The notes: a model not told the origin generated them from the sequence alone. A stretch of 64,000 bases of DNA from Lysobacter solisilvae (GCF_016613535.2 NZ_CP071518.1:434001-498000); one strand, 5' to 3'; positions 8,508-19,503 are shown, counted from the first letter of the stretch. Numbers and translations: made by a program.

Positions 8508-9770
8508 GTGGCCGCCCGCCAGGACCACCGCGAAACCCAGGCGCCGGCCGGCCCGGACGCCGGCCCGCCGACGCGCGCACGCACCGCCGAGGCCGGCGAG
8601 CCGGCTGGCGCGGACGACGCGGACGATCTGGACGATTCCGCACCCGGTGAGGGCCTGCTCGAAGAGCTGCTGCCGGACGAAGGCCTGATCGAGGGCGACG
8701 ACGACCGCCAGCTGCCCAACGAGCCGCCGCCGTTCGAACGTCCGCAGTCCTCGCGCGCCGCGCTGCTGATCGCGACCCTGCTGCTGGCCGCCGCGTTGTG
8801 GGCGGCGCAGGGCCTGGTCCTGCCGATCCTGCTCGCGCTGTTCTTCTCGCTGGTTGGCAATCCGATCATCCGCACGCTGCGCCGGTTGTGGATTCCCCGC
8901 TTCCTGGGCGCGCTGCTGGTGCTGGCCGGCGGCCTGTTCCTCGCCGGCGCGCTGGTCAACCAGCTGATCGAGCCGGCCTCCGAGTGGGTGCGCCAGGTGC
9001 CCAAGGAAATGCGCGAGATCACGCCCAAGCTGCGGCAGATGGCCAAGCCGATGCAGGAGGCCAACAAGGTGGCCGAGAACATCGCCACCGCAGCCGGCGG
9101 CGAGTCCAAGCCGGTGCAGGTCGTGCGCACGCAGGTGCACGATCCCTACCGCACGCTCACCGAAACCCCGCGCATGGCGGCGTCGATCCTGGCGGTGGTG
9201 CTGCTGACCTTCTTCTTCATGGTCTATGGCGAGAACCTGCAGCGCAACGCGATCGCGCTGCTGCACAGCCGCCAGCAGAAACGGCTCACGGTGGAGATCC
9301 TGCAGTCGATGGAGCAGGAGCTGTCGCGATACGTATTCACCATCAGCCTGATCAACGCGGTGGTCGGCCTGGTGTTCGCCATCTGCCTGGTCCTGCTGGA
9401 GATGCCGCTGCCCGAAGCGCTGTTGTGGGGCACGATGGCGGCGATCCTCAACTTCGCGCCCTACGTGGGCCCGCTGCTGGGCATCGGCATCATGCTGCTG
9501 ATCGGACTGACCACGTTCGACGACTGGATGGCGCTGGCGCCGGCGGGCATCTACCTGGTGCTGCACACGCTGGAAGGCCAGATCATCACCCCCATCGTCC
9601 TGGGCCGGCGCATGCGCCTGTCGCCACTGGTGCTGATCGTGGCCCTGATGGTGTTCGGCACGCTGTGGGGCATCGTCGGCCTGCTGCTGGCGGTGCCGCT
9701 GCTGGTGTGCGTCAAGCTGGTGCTCGAACGCATCGAGGGCATGGACGGCTGGGCGCGGCTGCTGGAATAG
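8508..9770 (+). CDS. AI-2E family transporter (PerM-like permease)
   Basis: Predicted 420-residue inner-membrane protein. The first ~80 residues are a highly acidic cytoplasmic tail ([14 protein letters not shown]...). About eight transmembrane helices follow: a pair around 85-135, a soluble helical loop of about 90 residues ([17 protein letters not shown]), then the C-terminal bundle with [14 protein letters not shown], typical of the AI-2E/PerM family. Members have been linked to export of small signals, ions or cell-envelope substrates; the substrate here cannot be told. The start is the GTG at 8508, two bases after the preceding stop. No ATG lies nearby in frame. Confidence 0.82.
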   Translation: MAARQDHRETQAPAGPDAGPPTRARTAEAGEPAGADDADDLDDSAPGEGLLEELLPDEGLIEGDDDRQLPNEPPPFERPQSSRAALLIATLLLAAALWAAQGLVLPILLALFFSLVGNPIIRTLRRLWIPRFLGALLVLAGGLFLAGALVNQLIEPASEWVRQVPKEMREITPKLRQMAKPMQEANKVAENIATAAGGESKPVQVVRTQVHDPYRTLTETPRMAASILAVVLLTFFFMVYGENLQRNAIALLHSRQQKRLTVEILQSMEQELSRYVFTISLINAVVGLVFAICLVLLEMPLPEALLWGTMAAILNFAPYVGPLLGIGIMLLIGLTTFDDWMALAPAGIYLVLHTLEGQIITPIVLGRRMRLSPLVLIVALMVFGTLWGIVGLLLAVPLLVCVKLVLERIEGMDGWARLLE

Positions 9771-9781
9771 CACGACCGTAG

Positions 9782-9828
9782 GCGCCGCGGCGGACGGCTC
9801 GACCGTCCGCCCGACGCCACCGCGGCGC
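9782..9828. other. Nested hairpin after the permease gene
   Basis: An inner stem GCGGACGG/CCGTCCGC with loop CTCGA (9790-9810) sits inside an outer stem CGCCGCGG/CCGCGGCG (9783-9790 with 9820-9827). It lacks a T-run but separates the permease from the HAD gene and may reduce read-through. Confidence 0.35.
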
Positions 9829-9867
9829 GTACCGGCGGCAAAGACCGTGCCAACGGGCTCGGCTAGA

Positions 9868-10647
9868 ATGGCGTCCATGCCGTCACCCGTCCCCGCGCAC
9901 CCCGACCTCCGGCCCGTCCCCGGCCAGGCCTTCCCGGTGCGCGCCATCACCCTGGACCTCGACGACACGCTGTGGCCCTTCGCCCCGATCGGCGCGCGGG
10001 TCGAGACCGTGATGCACGACTGGCTCGCCGCGCACTGCCCGCGCACCGCCGCGCGCTTTCCGCTCCCGGCCATGCGTGCGCTGCGCGACCAGCTCAACGC
10101 CCAGCACCCGCACCTGGTCCACGACTTCAGCGCGATGCGCCGGATGACGCTGGAACACGCGATGCGCCAGGCCGGTGACGACCCCGATGTCCACGCCGAC
10201 GCGGCCTTCGAAGCCTTTTTCGCCGAACGCAACCGGGTGGAGTTCTACCCCGACGTGCTGCCCGCGCTCGCCCGCCTGGCCGCGCACGTGCCGCTGGCCG
10301 CGCTGAGCAACGGCAACGCCGACCTGACCCGGATCGGCGTGCACGGCCATTTCAGTTTCCAGCTCGGCGCGCGCGAACACGGCGCGCCCAAGCCCGACGC
10401 CAGCATTTTCCTGGCCGCGTGCGAGCGGCTGGGCCTGCCGCCGGCCCAGGTGCTGCACGTGGGCGACGACATCGAGATGGACGTGGTCGGCGCCGCGCAG
10501 GCCGGCCTGCGTACCTGCTGGCTCAACCGCGAGGGGCGCGAATGGCCCCTGGCGCAGATCGCGCCCGACCTGCACATGACCTGCCTCACCGCGCTGGCCG
10601 ACTGGCTGGACTCGACACGCCCTTCCATGGATATCGCCGCCGCATGA
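9868..10647 (+). CDS. HAD-family hydrolase (HAD-IA phosphatase)
   Basis: Predicted cytosolic phosphatase of 259 residues. The four HAD motifs are present: LDLDDTLW with both nucleophile-loop Asp residues, LSNGNAD (motif II), the Lys of KPDASIF (motif III) and HVGDDIEMDVVGA (motif IV). A helical cap of about 100 residues follows motif I, the HAD-IA type. The substrate cannot be read from sequence. The start is uncertain: ATG at 9868 and ATG at 9877 are both preceded by a TAGAAT hexamer at 9863-9868 that could act as a -10 element for a nearly leaderless message. The TGA overlaps the ATG of the aminopeptidase gene (ATGA), so translation is coupled. Confidence 0.8.
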   Translation: MASMPSPVPAHPDLRPVPGQAFPVRAITLDLDDTLWPFAPIGARVETVMHDWLAAHCPRTAARFPLPAMRALRDQLNAQHPHLVHDFSAMRRMTLEHAMRQAGDDPDVHADAAFEAFFAERNRVEFYPDVLPALARLAAHVPLAALSNGNADLTRIGVHGHFSFQLGAREHGAPKPDASIFLAACERLGLPPAQVLHVGDDIEMDVVGAAQAGLRTCWLNREGREWPLAQIAPDLHMTCLTALADWLDSTRPSMDIAAA

Positions 10648-12020
10648 ACCTGCTGCCCGGTTTCACCCTCGACGGCACGGACGCCCTGCCCCTCCACATC
10701 GTGGGGCGCCACGACTTCGCCGCCTGGCGCGACGGGCAACCCGCGGCGACCGCCACCTGGCTGCAGGCGCAGGGATTCGACGGGTCGGCCGGGATGGCGC
10801 TGAGCGTGCCCGCGGCCGACGGCGGCATCGCCGCCGCCGTGCTGGGCGTGGGTGACCCGTTCGATCCGATGTCCTACGCGCATGCGCCGTTCGCATTGCC
10901 CCCGCGCGACTGGCGGCTGGCCGCCACGCCGGGGGCCGACGCGCTGGCCGCGCTGCAACTGGGCTGGGCCCTGGGCAGCTACCGCTTCAGCCGCTACAAG
11001 ACGGCGGTGCGCACGCCCGCGCGGCTGGTGCTGGAGGGCGACGCCGCCGACGCGCTGGACCAGGCCGCCGCCTGCGTGCGCGTGCGCGACCTGGTCAACA
11101 CGCCCACCGAGCACATGGGACCGGACCAGCTCGAGCAGGTGTGCTGCGAGATCGGCGAGCGCTTCGGCGCGGCGATCGAGGTGATCAGCGGCGACGACCT
11201 GCTCACCCGCAACTTCCCCGCGATCCACGCGGTGGGACGGGCCTCGCACCGTGCGCCGCGCATGATCGCGCTGCGCTGGGGCGATGCCGCGCACCCGCAC
11301 GTGGCGATCGTCGGCAAGGGCGTGTGCTTCGATACGGGCGGGCTGGACATCAAGCCGGCCGACGGCATGCGCAACATGAAGAAGGACATGGGCGGCGCGG
11401 CGCATGCCATCGCCCTCGCCGAACTGGTGATGGCGCGCAAGCTGCCGCTGCGCATCACCCTGCTGGTGCCGGCGGTGGAGAACGCCGTCGGACCGAACTC
11501 GTACCGCCCCGGCGAAGTGGTGGCCACGCGCGCCGGCGTCAGCGTGGAGATCGACAACACCGACGCCGAAGGCCGCGTGGTGCTGTGCGACGCGCTGGCC
11601 TGGGCCGCCGAGGACAAGCCTGCGCTGCTGGTGGATTTCGCCACGCTCACCGGCGCGGCGCGCATCGCGCTGGGCCCCGACCTGCCGGCGCTGTACGCCA
11701 ACGACGATGCGCTCGCGCAGCAATGGCTGGATGCGGGCATCCGCCTGCGCGACCCGCTGTGGCGGATGCCGCTGTGGCGGCCGTACTGGCGCTACCTGTC
11801 CAGCACCGTGGCCGACATCGCCAACGCCGGCCCGTCGAAGATGGCCGGCAGCATCACCGCGGCGCTGTACCTGCAGCGCTTCGTGCCGGTGGACCAGAAG
11901 TGGGCGCACCTGGACGTCTACAGCTGGAACGACAGCGACCGCCCCGGCCGACCGGCCGGCGGCGAGGCCCAGGGCCTGCGCTCGGCGTACGCGCTGCTCA
12001 AAGCGCAAGCCGGGCTCTGA
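10644..12020 (+). CDS. M17 leucyl aminopeptidase family protein
   Basis: Predicted 458-residue metallopeptidase that removes N-terminal residues from peptides in the cytosol. The C-terminal catalytic half has all M17 metal and active-site residues: GKGVCFDTGGLDIKP, MKKDMGGAA and the signature NTDAEGRV. The N-terminal ~170 residues are divergent from PepA, as in the smaller PepB-like or Xanthomonad aminopeptidase branch, so I give no gene symbol. The start overlaps the HAD gene stop by 4 bases. A 407-bp gap with a tandem repeat follows. Confidence 0.85.
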   Translation: MNLLPGFTLDGTDALPLHIVGRHDFAAWRDGQPAATATWLQAQGFDGSAGMALSVPAADGGIAAAVLGVGDPFDPMSYAHAPFALPPRDWRLAATPGADALAALQLGWALGSYRFSRYKTAVRTPARLVLEGDAADALDQAAACVRVRDLVNTPTEHMGPDQLEQVCCEIGERFGAAIEVISGDDLLTRNFPAIHAVGRASHRAPRMIALRWGDAAHPHVAIVGKGVCFDTGGLDIKPADGMRNMKKDMGGAAHAIALAELVMARKLPLRITLLVPAVENAVGPNSYRPGEVVATRAGVSVEIDNTDAEGRVVLCDALAWAAEDKPALLVDFATLTGAARIALGPDLPALYANDDALAQQWLDAGIRLRDPLWRMPLWRPYWRYLSSTVADIANAGPSKMAGSITAALYLQRFVPVDQKWAHLDVYSWNDSDRPGRPAGGEAQGLRSAYALLKAQAGL

Positions 12021-12310
12021 GCCGGGCGAGGTTCGACGGGTAGTCTGCCGGCTGGCAAGAGGCCGGCGGCGGGCAGCGTGGAAGGCCGGACGCGGCTATT
12101 GCGCGTGCGACATCCGTCGTGCCGGCGCACAATACGGCCGCCCCGGGTGTGCGTCGTCGTCGGCATCGCGTGCCGTGACAGCGTCGGATGCGCAGGGCAC
12201 GTGCATCTCGTACGCTGCGCTGCCGGCGGCGGTGCCGCTCGCCGGAAACTGACTTCCGGCAGGTTGGAGCGCGCCGTGCACCGCCGCACACTGGCGGCCG
12301 CTTTTAGCCG

Positions 12311-12415
12311 GCACGATCTGCACGGGCACGATCTGCACCAGCACGATCTGCACCGGCACGATCCGCACCCGGCATGATCCGCCCCGGCATCACGGCGCCG
12401 GGCACGACCTCAGGA
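12311..12415. repeat. 15-bp tandem repeat upstream of the adaptor gene
   Basis: The unit GCACGATCTGCACCG recurs in phase at 12311, 12326, 12341 and 12356, with degenerate copies (GGCATGATCCGCCCC and others) to about 12415. The array ends 13 bp before the ATG of the MacA-like gene, inside its leader. It lies in a 407-bp intergenic region (12021-12427); I see no other clear feature in the rest of that gap. Confidence 0.85.
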
Positions 12416-12427
12416 TGAAGGCTCGCA

Positions 12428-13680
12428 ATGAACAACTCCGCTGACCTGCTCAAGGGACTGCGCATCGACCGCAGCGCACCGCCCCCGGCGACGAACCGGC
12501 GCGCGCTGTGGCTCGGGCTGGGCATCGCCGCGGGCGTGCTCGTCCTGGGCGGCGTGGGCTACGCGCTGTTCGCAGGCGACGACGCGGTGGAAGTGCGCAC
12601 CGCGACGGTCACCGCGACCAGCGGGGCCGGCGGCAGCGCCTCCGTGCTGGACGCCACGGGTTATGTCGTCGCCCGGCGCATGGCAACGGTGTCGGCCAAG
12701 ATCACCGGCAAGGTGCGCGAGGTGCTGATCGAGGAAGGCCAGCACGTGGACGCCGGCCAGGTGATGGCGACGCTGGACCCGATCGAAGCCGATGCGCAGC
12801 GCGACCTCGCCGCCGCGCAGGTGGGCGCCGCGCGCAGCCAGATCGGGAACATGCAGGCGCAGCTGCACGAGGCCGAAGCCAACGCCACCCGCCTGGGCGG
12901 GCTGGTGAAGCAGCAGCTCGTGTCGCAGGCCCAGTACGACCAGGCCGTCGCCCAGCGCGACGCCCTGCGCGCGCAGGTGATCACCGCGCAGCGCAACGCC
13001 CAGGTGGCCGGCGGCCAGCTGCGGCTCGCCGAGCAGGGCGTGGACAACACGGTGGTGCGCGCGCCCTTCGCCGGCGTGGTGATCGCCAAGGCCGCGCAGC
13101 CGGGCGAGATCGTCTCGCCGCTGTCGGCCGGCGGCGGCTTCACCCGCACCGGCATCGGCACCATCGTCGACATGGATTCGCTTGAGGTGGAAGTCGACGT
13201 CAGCGAGGCCTACATCGGCCGCGTGCAGCCGAAGATGCCGGTCGAAGCGGTACTCAACGCCTACCCGGACTGGCGCATTCCCGCCGAGGTCATCGCCATC
13301 ATTCCCCACCGCCGACCGCGCCAAGGCGACGGTCAAGGTGCGCATCGCGCTCAAGAGCCGCGATGCGCGGATCGTGCCGGACATGGGCGTGCGCGTGTCG
13401 TTCCTCGAGCAGCCCGGCCAGGACGAGGCGAAGGCCACCGCCGCACAGGCCGCCCCGCGCACGCAGGTGCCGGTCGCCGCGCTGCGCAAGGACGGCGGCC
13501 AGGACATCGTCTTCGTGCTGCGCGACGGTAAGGCCGAGCGCCACGCCGTGCGCCTGGGCGGCACCCTGGGCGAGGACCGCCAGGTGCTGGCGGGGGTTGC
13601 CGCGGGCGACGCCGTGATCCTCGAGCCCCCCGGCGACGCTGAAGGACGGCGACGCGGTGCGGATCGCCGAATCCGAGTAA
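12428..13680 (+). pseudogene. MacA-like periplasmic adaptor (HlyD family) with two apparent +1 frameshifts
   Basis: Frame-corrected, this encodes about 416 residues of a membrane-fusion adaptor that would bridge an ABC exporter to an outer-membrane channel. A membrane anchor lies at about residues 25-48, and the split biotinyl-lipoyl domain (GKVREVLIEEGQHVDAGQVMA and VVRAPFAGVVIAKAAQPGEIV) surrounds a helical hairpin. The frame breaks at 13304-13307, where CCCC replaces an expected CCC in IIPTADRAKATVKVR, and again at 13626-13631, where six C replace five before PATLKDGDAVRIAESE. Removing one C at each place restores one continuous frame ending at TAA 13678-13680. Both breaks are in C runs, so a sequencing or assembly error is more likely than real decay. 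The three genes that follow are intact and complete an exporter. Confidence 0.75.
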
Positions 13681-13751
13681 TGACCCGGGGCCCCGTCAGC
13701 GGCGCCCCGTGCACGAACAAGCGAACTCTCAAACACCCATCGAGGCCCGCA

Positions 13752-14459
<708 letters not shown>

Positions 14460-14499
14460 TGCGCGCCGCCACTTCGCGCGCTTCCCGGAGGATCGGAGC

Positions 14500-15657
14500 A
14501 TGACCAAGACCGGATTCGTATTCGCCAACCTGTTCCGCAAGAAGACCCGCACGATCCTGACCCTGCTGTCGGTGATCATGGCCTTCCTGCTGTTCGGCCT
14601 GCTGCAGTCGGTGAACCACATCTTCGACGCGGGCGCCGACTTCATCGGCGCCACCCGCCTCGCCACCCAGGCGCGGGTGTCGTTCACCCAGCCCATCCCG
14701 CTGAGCATGCTGCCCAAGATCGAGAGCGTGCCCGGCGTGGCGCGCGTGGCGCACATGCAGTGGTTCGGCGGCGTGTGGCAGGAGAACACCCCGCTGTTCG
14801 TGTTCGCCGTGGACCCGATGCGCCAGCACGAGGTGTATCCGGAATGGGTGATGCCCGAGGCCCAGTGGAAGGCCTTCGCCAACACCCGCACCGGCATGGT
14901 CGCCGGGCGCATCCTCGCCGACCAGTACGGCTGGAAGATCGGCCAGAAGATCCCGATCCGCTCCAACATCTATCCGCAGAAGGACGGCAGCAAGGCCTGG
15001 GCGTTCGACCTGGTCGGCATCTACGACGGCTCCGACGAGAACTGGCAGAAGCAGACCAACGCGGTCTTCATCAACCACGAGTACTTCGACGAGGCCAACC
15101 AGTTCAGCCACGGCCGCACCAACTTCTTCATGATCAAGCTGGCCGACACCAACCAGGCCGAGAAGGTCAGCCGCACGATCGACGCGATGTTCGAGAACTC
15201 GCCCGACGAGACCAAGACCCAGACCGAGAAGGACTTCAACATCGGCTTCATCAAGCAGATCGGCGACATCGGGATGATCGTGCGCTGGATCCTGTTCGCG
15301 GTGTTCTTCACCCTGCTGCTGGTGGTGGGCAACACCATGGCGCAGAGCGTGCGCGAGCGGATCCCGGAGCTGGCGGTGCTCAAGACGCTGGGCTTCTCCG
15401 ACGGGACCGTGTTGTGGTTCGTGCTCGCCGAGGCCGGCGCGTTGTGCCTGTTCGGCGGCCTGGTGGGCATGTCCATCGCGACGCTGTTCGGCGCGATGAT
15501 CGAGAAGGGCACCGGCGGCCAGTTCGCGCTGAGCGTCAATGGCTGGGTGTGGATGACCGGCCTTGCCACGATCGTGCTGATGACCCTGGCCGTGGGCCTG
15601 CTGCCGGCGCTGCGCGCGCGCCGCCTGAAGATCGTCGATGCGCTGGCCGGACGCTGA
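14500..15657 (+). CDS. FtsX-like ABC permease, first copy
   Basis: Predicted 385-residue permease with the MacB/FtsX layout: one N-terminal transmembrane helix (about 20-42), a periplasmic domain of about 230 residues, and three C-terminal helices with the [10 protein letters not shown] ending. GGAGGATCGGAGC precedes the ATG at 14500 and supports this start. It pairs with the second permease (15670) as a likely heterodimer driven by the ATPase at 13752. The substrate is unknown. Confidence 0.85.
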   Translation: MTKTGFVFANLFRKKTRTILTLLSVIMAFLLFGLLQSVNHIFDAGADFIGATRLATQARVSFTQPIPLSMLPKIESVPGVARVAHMQWFGGVWQENTPLFVFAVDPMRQHEVYPEWVMPEAQWKAFANTRTGMVAGRILADQYGWKIGQKIPIRSNIYPQKDGSKAWAFDLVGIYDGSDENWQKQTNAVFINHEYFDEANQFSHGRTNFFMIKLADTNQAEKVSRTIDAMFENSPDETKTQTEKDFNIGFIKQIGDIGMIVRWILFAVFFTLLLVVGNTMAQSVRERIPELAVLKTLGFSDGTVLWFVLAEAGALCLFGGLVGMSIATLFGAMIEKGTGGQFALSVNGWVWMTGLATIVLMTLAVGLLPALRARRLKIVDALAGR

Positions 15658-15669
15658 GGAGAACACATC

Positions 15670-16848
15670 ATGCTGAGCCAAATCATGGCCATCACCGGCC
15701 TGAACCTGAAAAGCATCCCCGAGCGCTGGGCCTCGTCGCTGGTGATCGTCGTCGGCCTGGCCGGCGTGGTCGCGGTGTTCACCGCGCTGCTGGCCATGGC
15801 CGCGGGCTTCGACAAGACGCTCTCGGCCACCGGCCGCACCGACAACGCGATCGTCCTGCGCGGCGGGTCGGACACCGAGCTTAACTCCGGCCTGGACCGC
15901 GACTCGGTCACCCTGATCAAGCAGGCCGCGGGCGTGCGCAAGGGCGCCGACGGCAAGCCGCTGGCCTCGGGCGAGATGATCGTCATCGCCGAACTGGTGC
16001 GCCAGGGTGACGAGAAGAACGGCGCCAACATCACCGTGCGCGGCGTGGACGCCAACGCGTTCGCGCTGCGGCCGCAGCTGAAGATCGTGCAGGGCCGCAA
16101 GTTCCGCACCGGCCTGCGCGAGCTGATCGTGGGCCGCGGCGTCACCCGCCAGTTCCAGGGCGCGGAGATCGGCAAGACCCTGCGCATGCGCGGCTCCGAC
16201 TGGCAGGTGGTGGGCGTGTTCGAATCCGGCGACGCGCACGACAGCGAACTGTGGGCGGATGCGGAGGTCGCGCAGTCGACCTTCAGCCGCCAGGGTTTCA
16301 GCTCCGTGCTGGTGGGGCTGGACGGCGCCAATGGGCTGAAGACGCTGCAGGACCAGCTCAAGACCGATCCGCGCCTGACCGTGGACGTGAAGGGCGAGCA
16401 GGAATACTTCAGCGGCCAGACCAAGAACTTCCGCAAGCAGATCGGCTTCCTGGCCGGCGTGGTCACCTTCATCATGGCGCTGGGCGCGATCTTCGCCGCG
16501 CTCAACACGATGTATGCCGCGGTGGCCACGCGTGCCAAGGAGATCGCCACCCTGCGCGCGATCGGGTTTGGCGGCGGGCCGGTGCTGGTGTCGGTGATGA
16601 TCGAGTCGCTGGTGCTGGCCTTCGTCGGCGGCGCGCTGGGCGCCCTGATCGCCTACCTGCTGTTCAACAACTTCTCGGTGTCGACGCTGGGCGAGAACTT
16701 CACCCAGGTGGTGTTCGCCTTCAAGGTCACGCCGGCGCTGGTGCTGACCGGTCTGGTGATCTCGCTGGTGATCGGCTTCTTCGGCGGACTGCTGCCGGCG
16801 TGGCGCGCGGCGCGGATGCCGGTGACCACGGCGTTGCGCGCAGGTTGA
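15670..16848 (+). CDS. FtsX-like ABC permease, second copy
   Basis: Predicted 392-residue permease with an N-terminal transmembrane helix at about 22-46, a MacB_PCD-type periplasmic domain (ITVRGVDANAFALRPQLKIVQGR) and three C-terminal helices that carry the conserved TRAKEIATLRAIGF and PAWRAARMPVTTALR motifs. It starts 12 bp after the first permease with GAGGAG upstream and ends just before a strong terminator, so it is the last gene of the adaptor-ATPase-permease-permease operon. Confidence 0.87.
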   Translation: MLSQIMAITGLNLKSIPERWASSLVIVVGLAGVVAVFTALLAMAAGFDKTLSATGRTDNAIVLRGGSDTELNSGLDRDSVTLIKQAAGVRKGADGKPLASGEMIVIAELVRQGDEKNGANITVRGVDANAFALRPQLKIVQGRKFRTGLRELIVGRGVTRQFQGAEIGKTLRMRGSDWQVVGVFESGDAHDSELWADAEVAQSTFSRQGFSSVLVGLDGANGLKTLQDQLKTDPRLTVDVKGEQEYFSGQTKNFRKQIGFLAGVVTFIMALGAIFAALNTMYAAVATRAKEIATLRAIGFGGGPVLVSVMIESLVLAFVGGALGALIAYLLFNNFSVSTLGENFTQVVFAFKVTPALVLTGLVISLVIGFFGGLLPAWRAARMPVTTALRAG

Positions 16849-16872
16849 CGCGGGCGCCACTGGAACGACAGA

Positions 16873-16900
16873 AGCCCGGGCGGTGACGCCCGGGCTTTTT
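16873..16900 (+). terminator. Rho-independent terminator of the ABC exporter operon
   Basis: A 10-bp perfect stem (AGCCCGGGCG with CGCCCGGGCT) closes a GTGA loop and is followed by five T, 25 bp after the permease stop. Confidence 0.92.
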
Positions 16901-16944
16901 CATTTGGACGGTGGTCGTGCGACACGGGCCCGCGTCGGGCCGAC

Positions 16945-17865
16945 TCACGCGGTGACGGGTACCGCCGGGCGGCGCAGGCGCCACCAGCCCTCGCACGCGA
17001 AGATCAGCAGCCCCACCCAGATGAAGGCGAAGCCGACCAGGCGATCGGTGTCGAATGCTTCGTGGAAGACGAACACGCCGCACAGGAACTGCAGGGTCGG
17101 CGCGATGTACTGCAGCAGGCCGACCGCGGACAGGGGCACGCGCCGCACGGCGTAGGCGAAACCGATCAATGGCAGCGCGGTGAGCGCGCCGCCCAGGATC
17201 AGCAGCGCGTCCGCCCCCGCGCCCCACCCGGCGCCGCCCAGCGGCAGGAAGCCGCCCTGCCCGTGCGTTTCGCCCCACATGACCACGACCAGGGCGGGCA
17301 GCAACAGGTAGAGGTTCTCCACGCCCAGGCCGGCCACCGCGTCGATCGCCAGCAGCTTGCGCAGCAGGCCATAGAGCGCGAAGGACAGCGCCAGGCAGAT
17401 CGCGATCCACGGCGGCTGCCCGAACTGCACGGTCAGCCACACCACGCCCACCGCCGCCAGCGCGACGGACACCCATTGCACGGGCCGCAGCCGTTCGTGC
17501 AGGAAGGCCACGCCCAGCACCACGTTGAGCAGCGGATTGATGAAGTAACCCAGGCTGCTCTCGACGACGTGGCCGGCATTGACGGCCCAGATGTAGAGGC
17601 TCCAGTTGAAACCGATCAGCGTGCCGCTGAGCGCGAGCATCCACGCCGCGCGCGGCCGCTCCAGCGCGGCGCGCAGCCAGCCGCGGCCCTGCTTCCACAG
17701 CAGCCAGGCCAGCACCAGCAACGCGCTCCACACCACGCGGTGGGCGACGATCTGCAGCGAGGGCACGCTCTTGAGCAGGTGCCAGTACAGCGGCATCAGC
17801 CCCCACAGCACGAAGGACGCGACGGCGACCCACAGGCCGCTGTGCTCGCGGGGCGAGGAGGTCAC
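16945..17865 (-). CDS. rarD: RarD-type EamA transporter
   Basis: Predicted 306-residue inner-membrane protein with ten transmembrane helices, built from two EamA repeats. The start VASFVLWGLMPLYWHLLKSV, the SLGYFINPLLNVVLG stretch and the LQYIAPTLQFLCGV stretch are characteristic of RarD (first named for chloramphenicol resistance), whose physiological substrate is unclear. The start codon is GTG at 17865, overlapping the stop of the upstream EamA gene (GTGA). The two drug/metabolite-type exporters are therefore translationally coupled. Confidence 0.88.
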   Translation of the reverse strand: MTSSPREHSGLWVAVASFVLWGLMPLYWHLLKSVPSLQIVAHRVVWSALLVLAWLLWKQGRGWLRAALERPRAAWMLALSGTLIGFNWSLYIWAVNAGHVVESSLGYFINPLLNVVLGVAFLHERLRPVQWVSVALAAVGVVWLTVQFGQPPWIAICLALSFALYGLLRKLLAIDAVAGLGVENLYLLLPALVVVMWGETHGQGGFLPLGGAGWGAGADALLILGGALTALPLIGFAYAVRRVPLSAVGLLQYIAPTLQFLCGVFVFHEAFDTDRLVGFAFIWVGLLIFACEGWWRLRRPAVPVTA

Positions 17866-18821
17866 GCCGCGCCCTCGCGCGCGTCGGCCGCGTCGGGCCG
17901 TCGCGTGGCCGGCGGCGGCGTGGCGGCGCCGGCGCGCGCCTTGGCCAGGGTGATGATCACCACGCCCACCAGGATCACCGCCATCGCGCCCAGGTCGTGC
18001 GCGGTGAAATGTTCACCGCCCAGCATCGCGCCGAAGAACACGGCGATGGGCGGATTCACGTAGGCGTAGCTGGTCGCCAGTGCCGGCCGCACGTGGTGCA
18101 GCAGCCAGATGTAGGCAGTGAAGCCGAAGATGGAACCGGCGACGACCAGGTACAGCATCGCGGCGGTGGCTTGCGCCGTCGGCACGGCGGTGATGCGCTC
18201 GCCGGTGACCAGCGCCGCGGCCAGCATCCACAGGCTGCCCGCGAGCATCTGCGCGGCGGCCGACATGAAGGGCTCCGGCAGGTCCTGGTCGCGGCTCCAG
18301 ATCGAACCCCAGGCCCACGAGATGGCGGCGGTGGCCAGGCACACCATGCCCAGGACCGAGCCGGACAGTTCGCTGCCGGCGTTGAGCCAGATCACGCCGA
18401 GGAAGCCGATGATCGTGCCCACCCATTCGACTTTCGTCGGGTGCCGTCCGCGCAGCATCGCGAACGCGCCGGCGAACAGCGGCATCGAGGCCACCGCGAT
18501 CGCCGCCAGGCCCGAGCCGACTTCGGTCTCGGCCAGGTTCACCAGGCCGTTGGACAGCAGCACCATGAAGATAGACAGCACCGCCAGCGTGCGCCATTGC
18601 CTGCCCGTCGGCGCCTTCGCGCCGCGCCAGCGCAGTACCGCGTACATCAGCGCGCCGGCGATGGCCATGCGGATCGCGCCGAGCAGGAACGGCGGGTAGC
18701 TTTCCAGCGCGAAGCGGATGGCCAGATAGGTCGACCCCCACAGCACGTACACCGCGGCCAGCGCCAGGGCGATGGCGAGGGCGGAAGCGGCGCGGGGCGC
18801 GTGCGAAGCGGAGGCGGTCAT
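17862..18821 (-). CDS. EamA-family metabolite exporter (YedA-like)
   Basis: Predicted 319-residue ten-helix DMT transporter. The hallmark block VYVLWGSTYLAIRFALESYPPF in the first helix pair and ATSYAYVNPPIAVFFG in the second repeat match the YedA group, thought to export amino acids or drugs. I chose the ATG at 18821, directly before the export helix; a longer frame to 18926 adds a Pro/Arg-rich leader unlike the family. It is first in a two-gene unit with rarD. Confidence 0.82.
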   Translation of the reverse strand: MTASASHAPRAASALAIALALAAVYVLWGSTYLAIRFALESYPPFLLGAIRMAIAGALMYAVLRWRGAKAPTGRQWRTLAVLSIFMVLLSNGLVNLAETEVGSGLAAIAVASMPLFAGAFAMLRGRHPTKVEWVGTIIGFLGVIWLNAGSELSGSVLGMVCLATAAISWAWGSIWSRDQDLPEPFMSAAAQMLAGSLWMLAAALVTGERITAVPTAQATAAMLYLVVAGSIFGFTAYIWLLHHVRPALATSYAYVNPPIAVFFGAMLGGEHFTAHDLGAMAVILVGVVIITLAKARAGAATPPPATRRPDAADAREGAA

Positions 18822-18847
18822 GGTGTGGGGAACCGGAAGGAGGAGAG

Positions 18848-19372
18848 TCAGGCCGCGAGGCGCTGGGCGTCGATGCGGGACAGCAGCCATTGCAGGCCGG
18901 CCAGGTGCTGCTGGTCGTGGCTGCAAAGAAGGTGCACCAGGCCCCGCAGCGTGACCGCGCCAAGACCTTCGAAGGTCGCCGGCCGCGTGAGCTGCGCGGG
19001 CGTCAGTGCGGCCAGCATCGCCACCGTCTGGGCGCGGGCGGCGGCGAAGTCGGCGAGTGCCTGCGCGGCGTCATCGCCGACGGCCGTGGCGTAGCCGCGC
19101 TGGGCGGCCAGTTCGTAGCTGTCGATGTCGGCCAGCAACGGGCCGTCCTCGTCGCGCGTGCGGCCCAGCCGTACGTGATACCCGATCCGCTCGATGTCGC
19201 GCACGTGCAGCAGTTGCTCGATGGGCGTGAAGCGTTCGCTCGGGATGCCCTCCCACGCCGTCGGCGCCCACTGCGCAAAACCGGCGGGGATGGCGGCGTA
19301 GTGGTCGCGCAGCACCTGCGGGAATGCCGCCAGGGCCTGCAGGGTGGGATCGAGGGAGGCGACGTTGCTCAT
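18848..19372 (-). CDS. DinB-family four-helix protein
   Basis: Predicted 174-residue DinB-superfamily protein. The helical bundle carries spaced His residues: LLHVRDIERIGYH near the middle and HLLCSHDQQHLAGL near the C-terminus, the usual metal-binding triad positions. DinB-fold proteins include thiol transferases and damage-inducible proteins of unknown activity. The ATG at 19372 fits the family length; a much longer overlapping frame running to 20155 is chance. It ends 26 bp before the EamA gene start and may be cotranscribed with it. Confidence 0.75.
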   Translation of the reverse strand: MSNVASLDPTLQALAAFPQVLRDHYAAIPAGFAQWAPTAWEGIPSERFTPIEQLLHVRDIERIGYHVRLGRTRDEDGPLLADIDSYELAAQRGYATAVGDDAAQALADFAAARAQTVAMLAALTPAQLTRPATFEGLGAVTLRGLVHLLCSHDQQHLAGLQWLLSRIDAQRLAA

Positions 19373-19503
19373 GCGGGACGCTCGGGGGACGGGAGAGAGA
19401 CGCCACGGCGATGGACGGCGTGGCGGGAGTCGCCGGTGTCGGCAGGCGACGGCAGGAGGCTGCGATGGACTGCAGGCGATGAAGACAGTCGCTGCAGCGG
19501 GGG

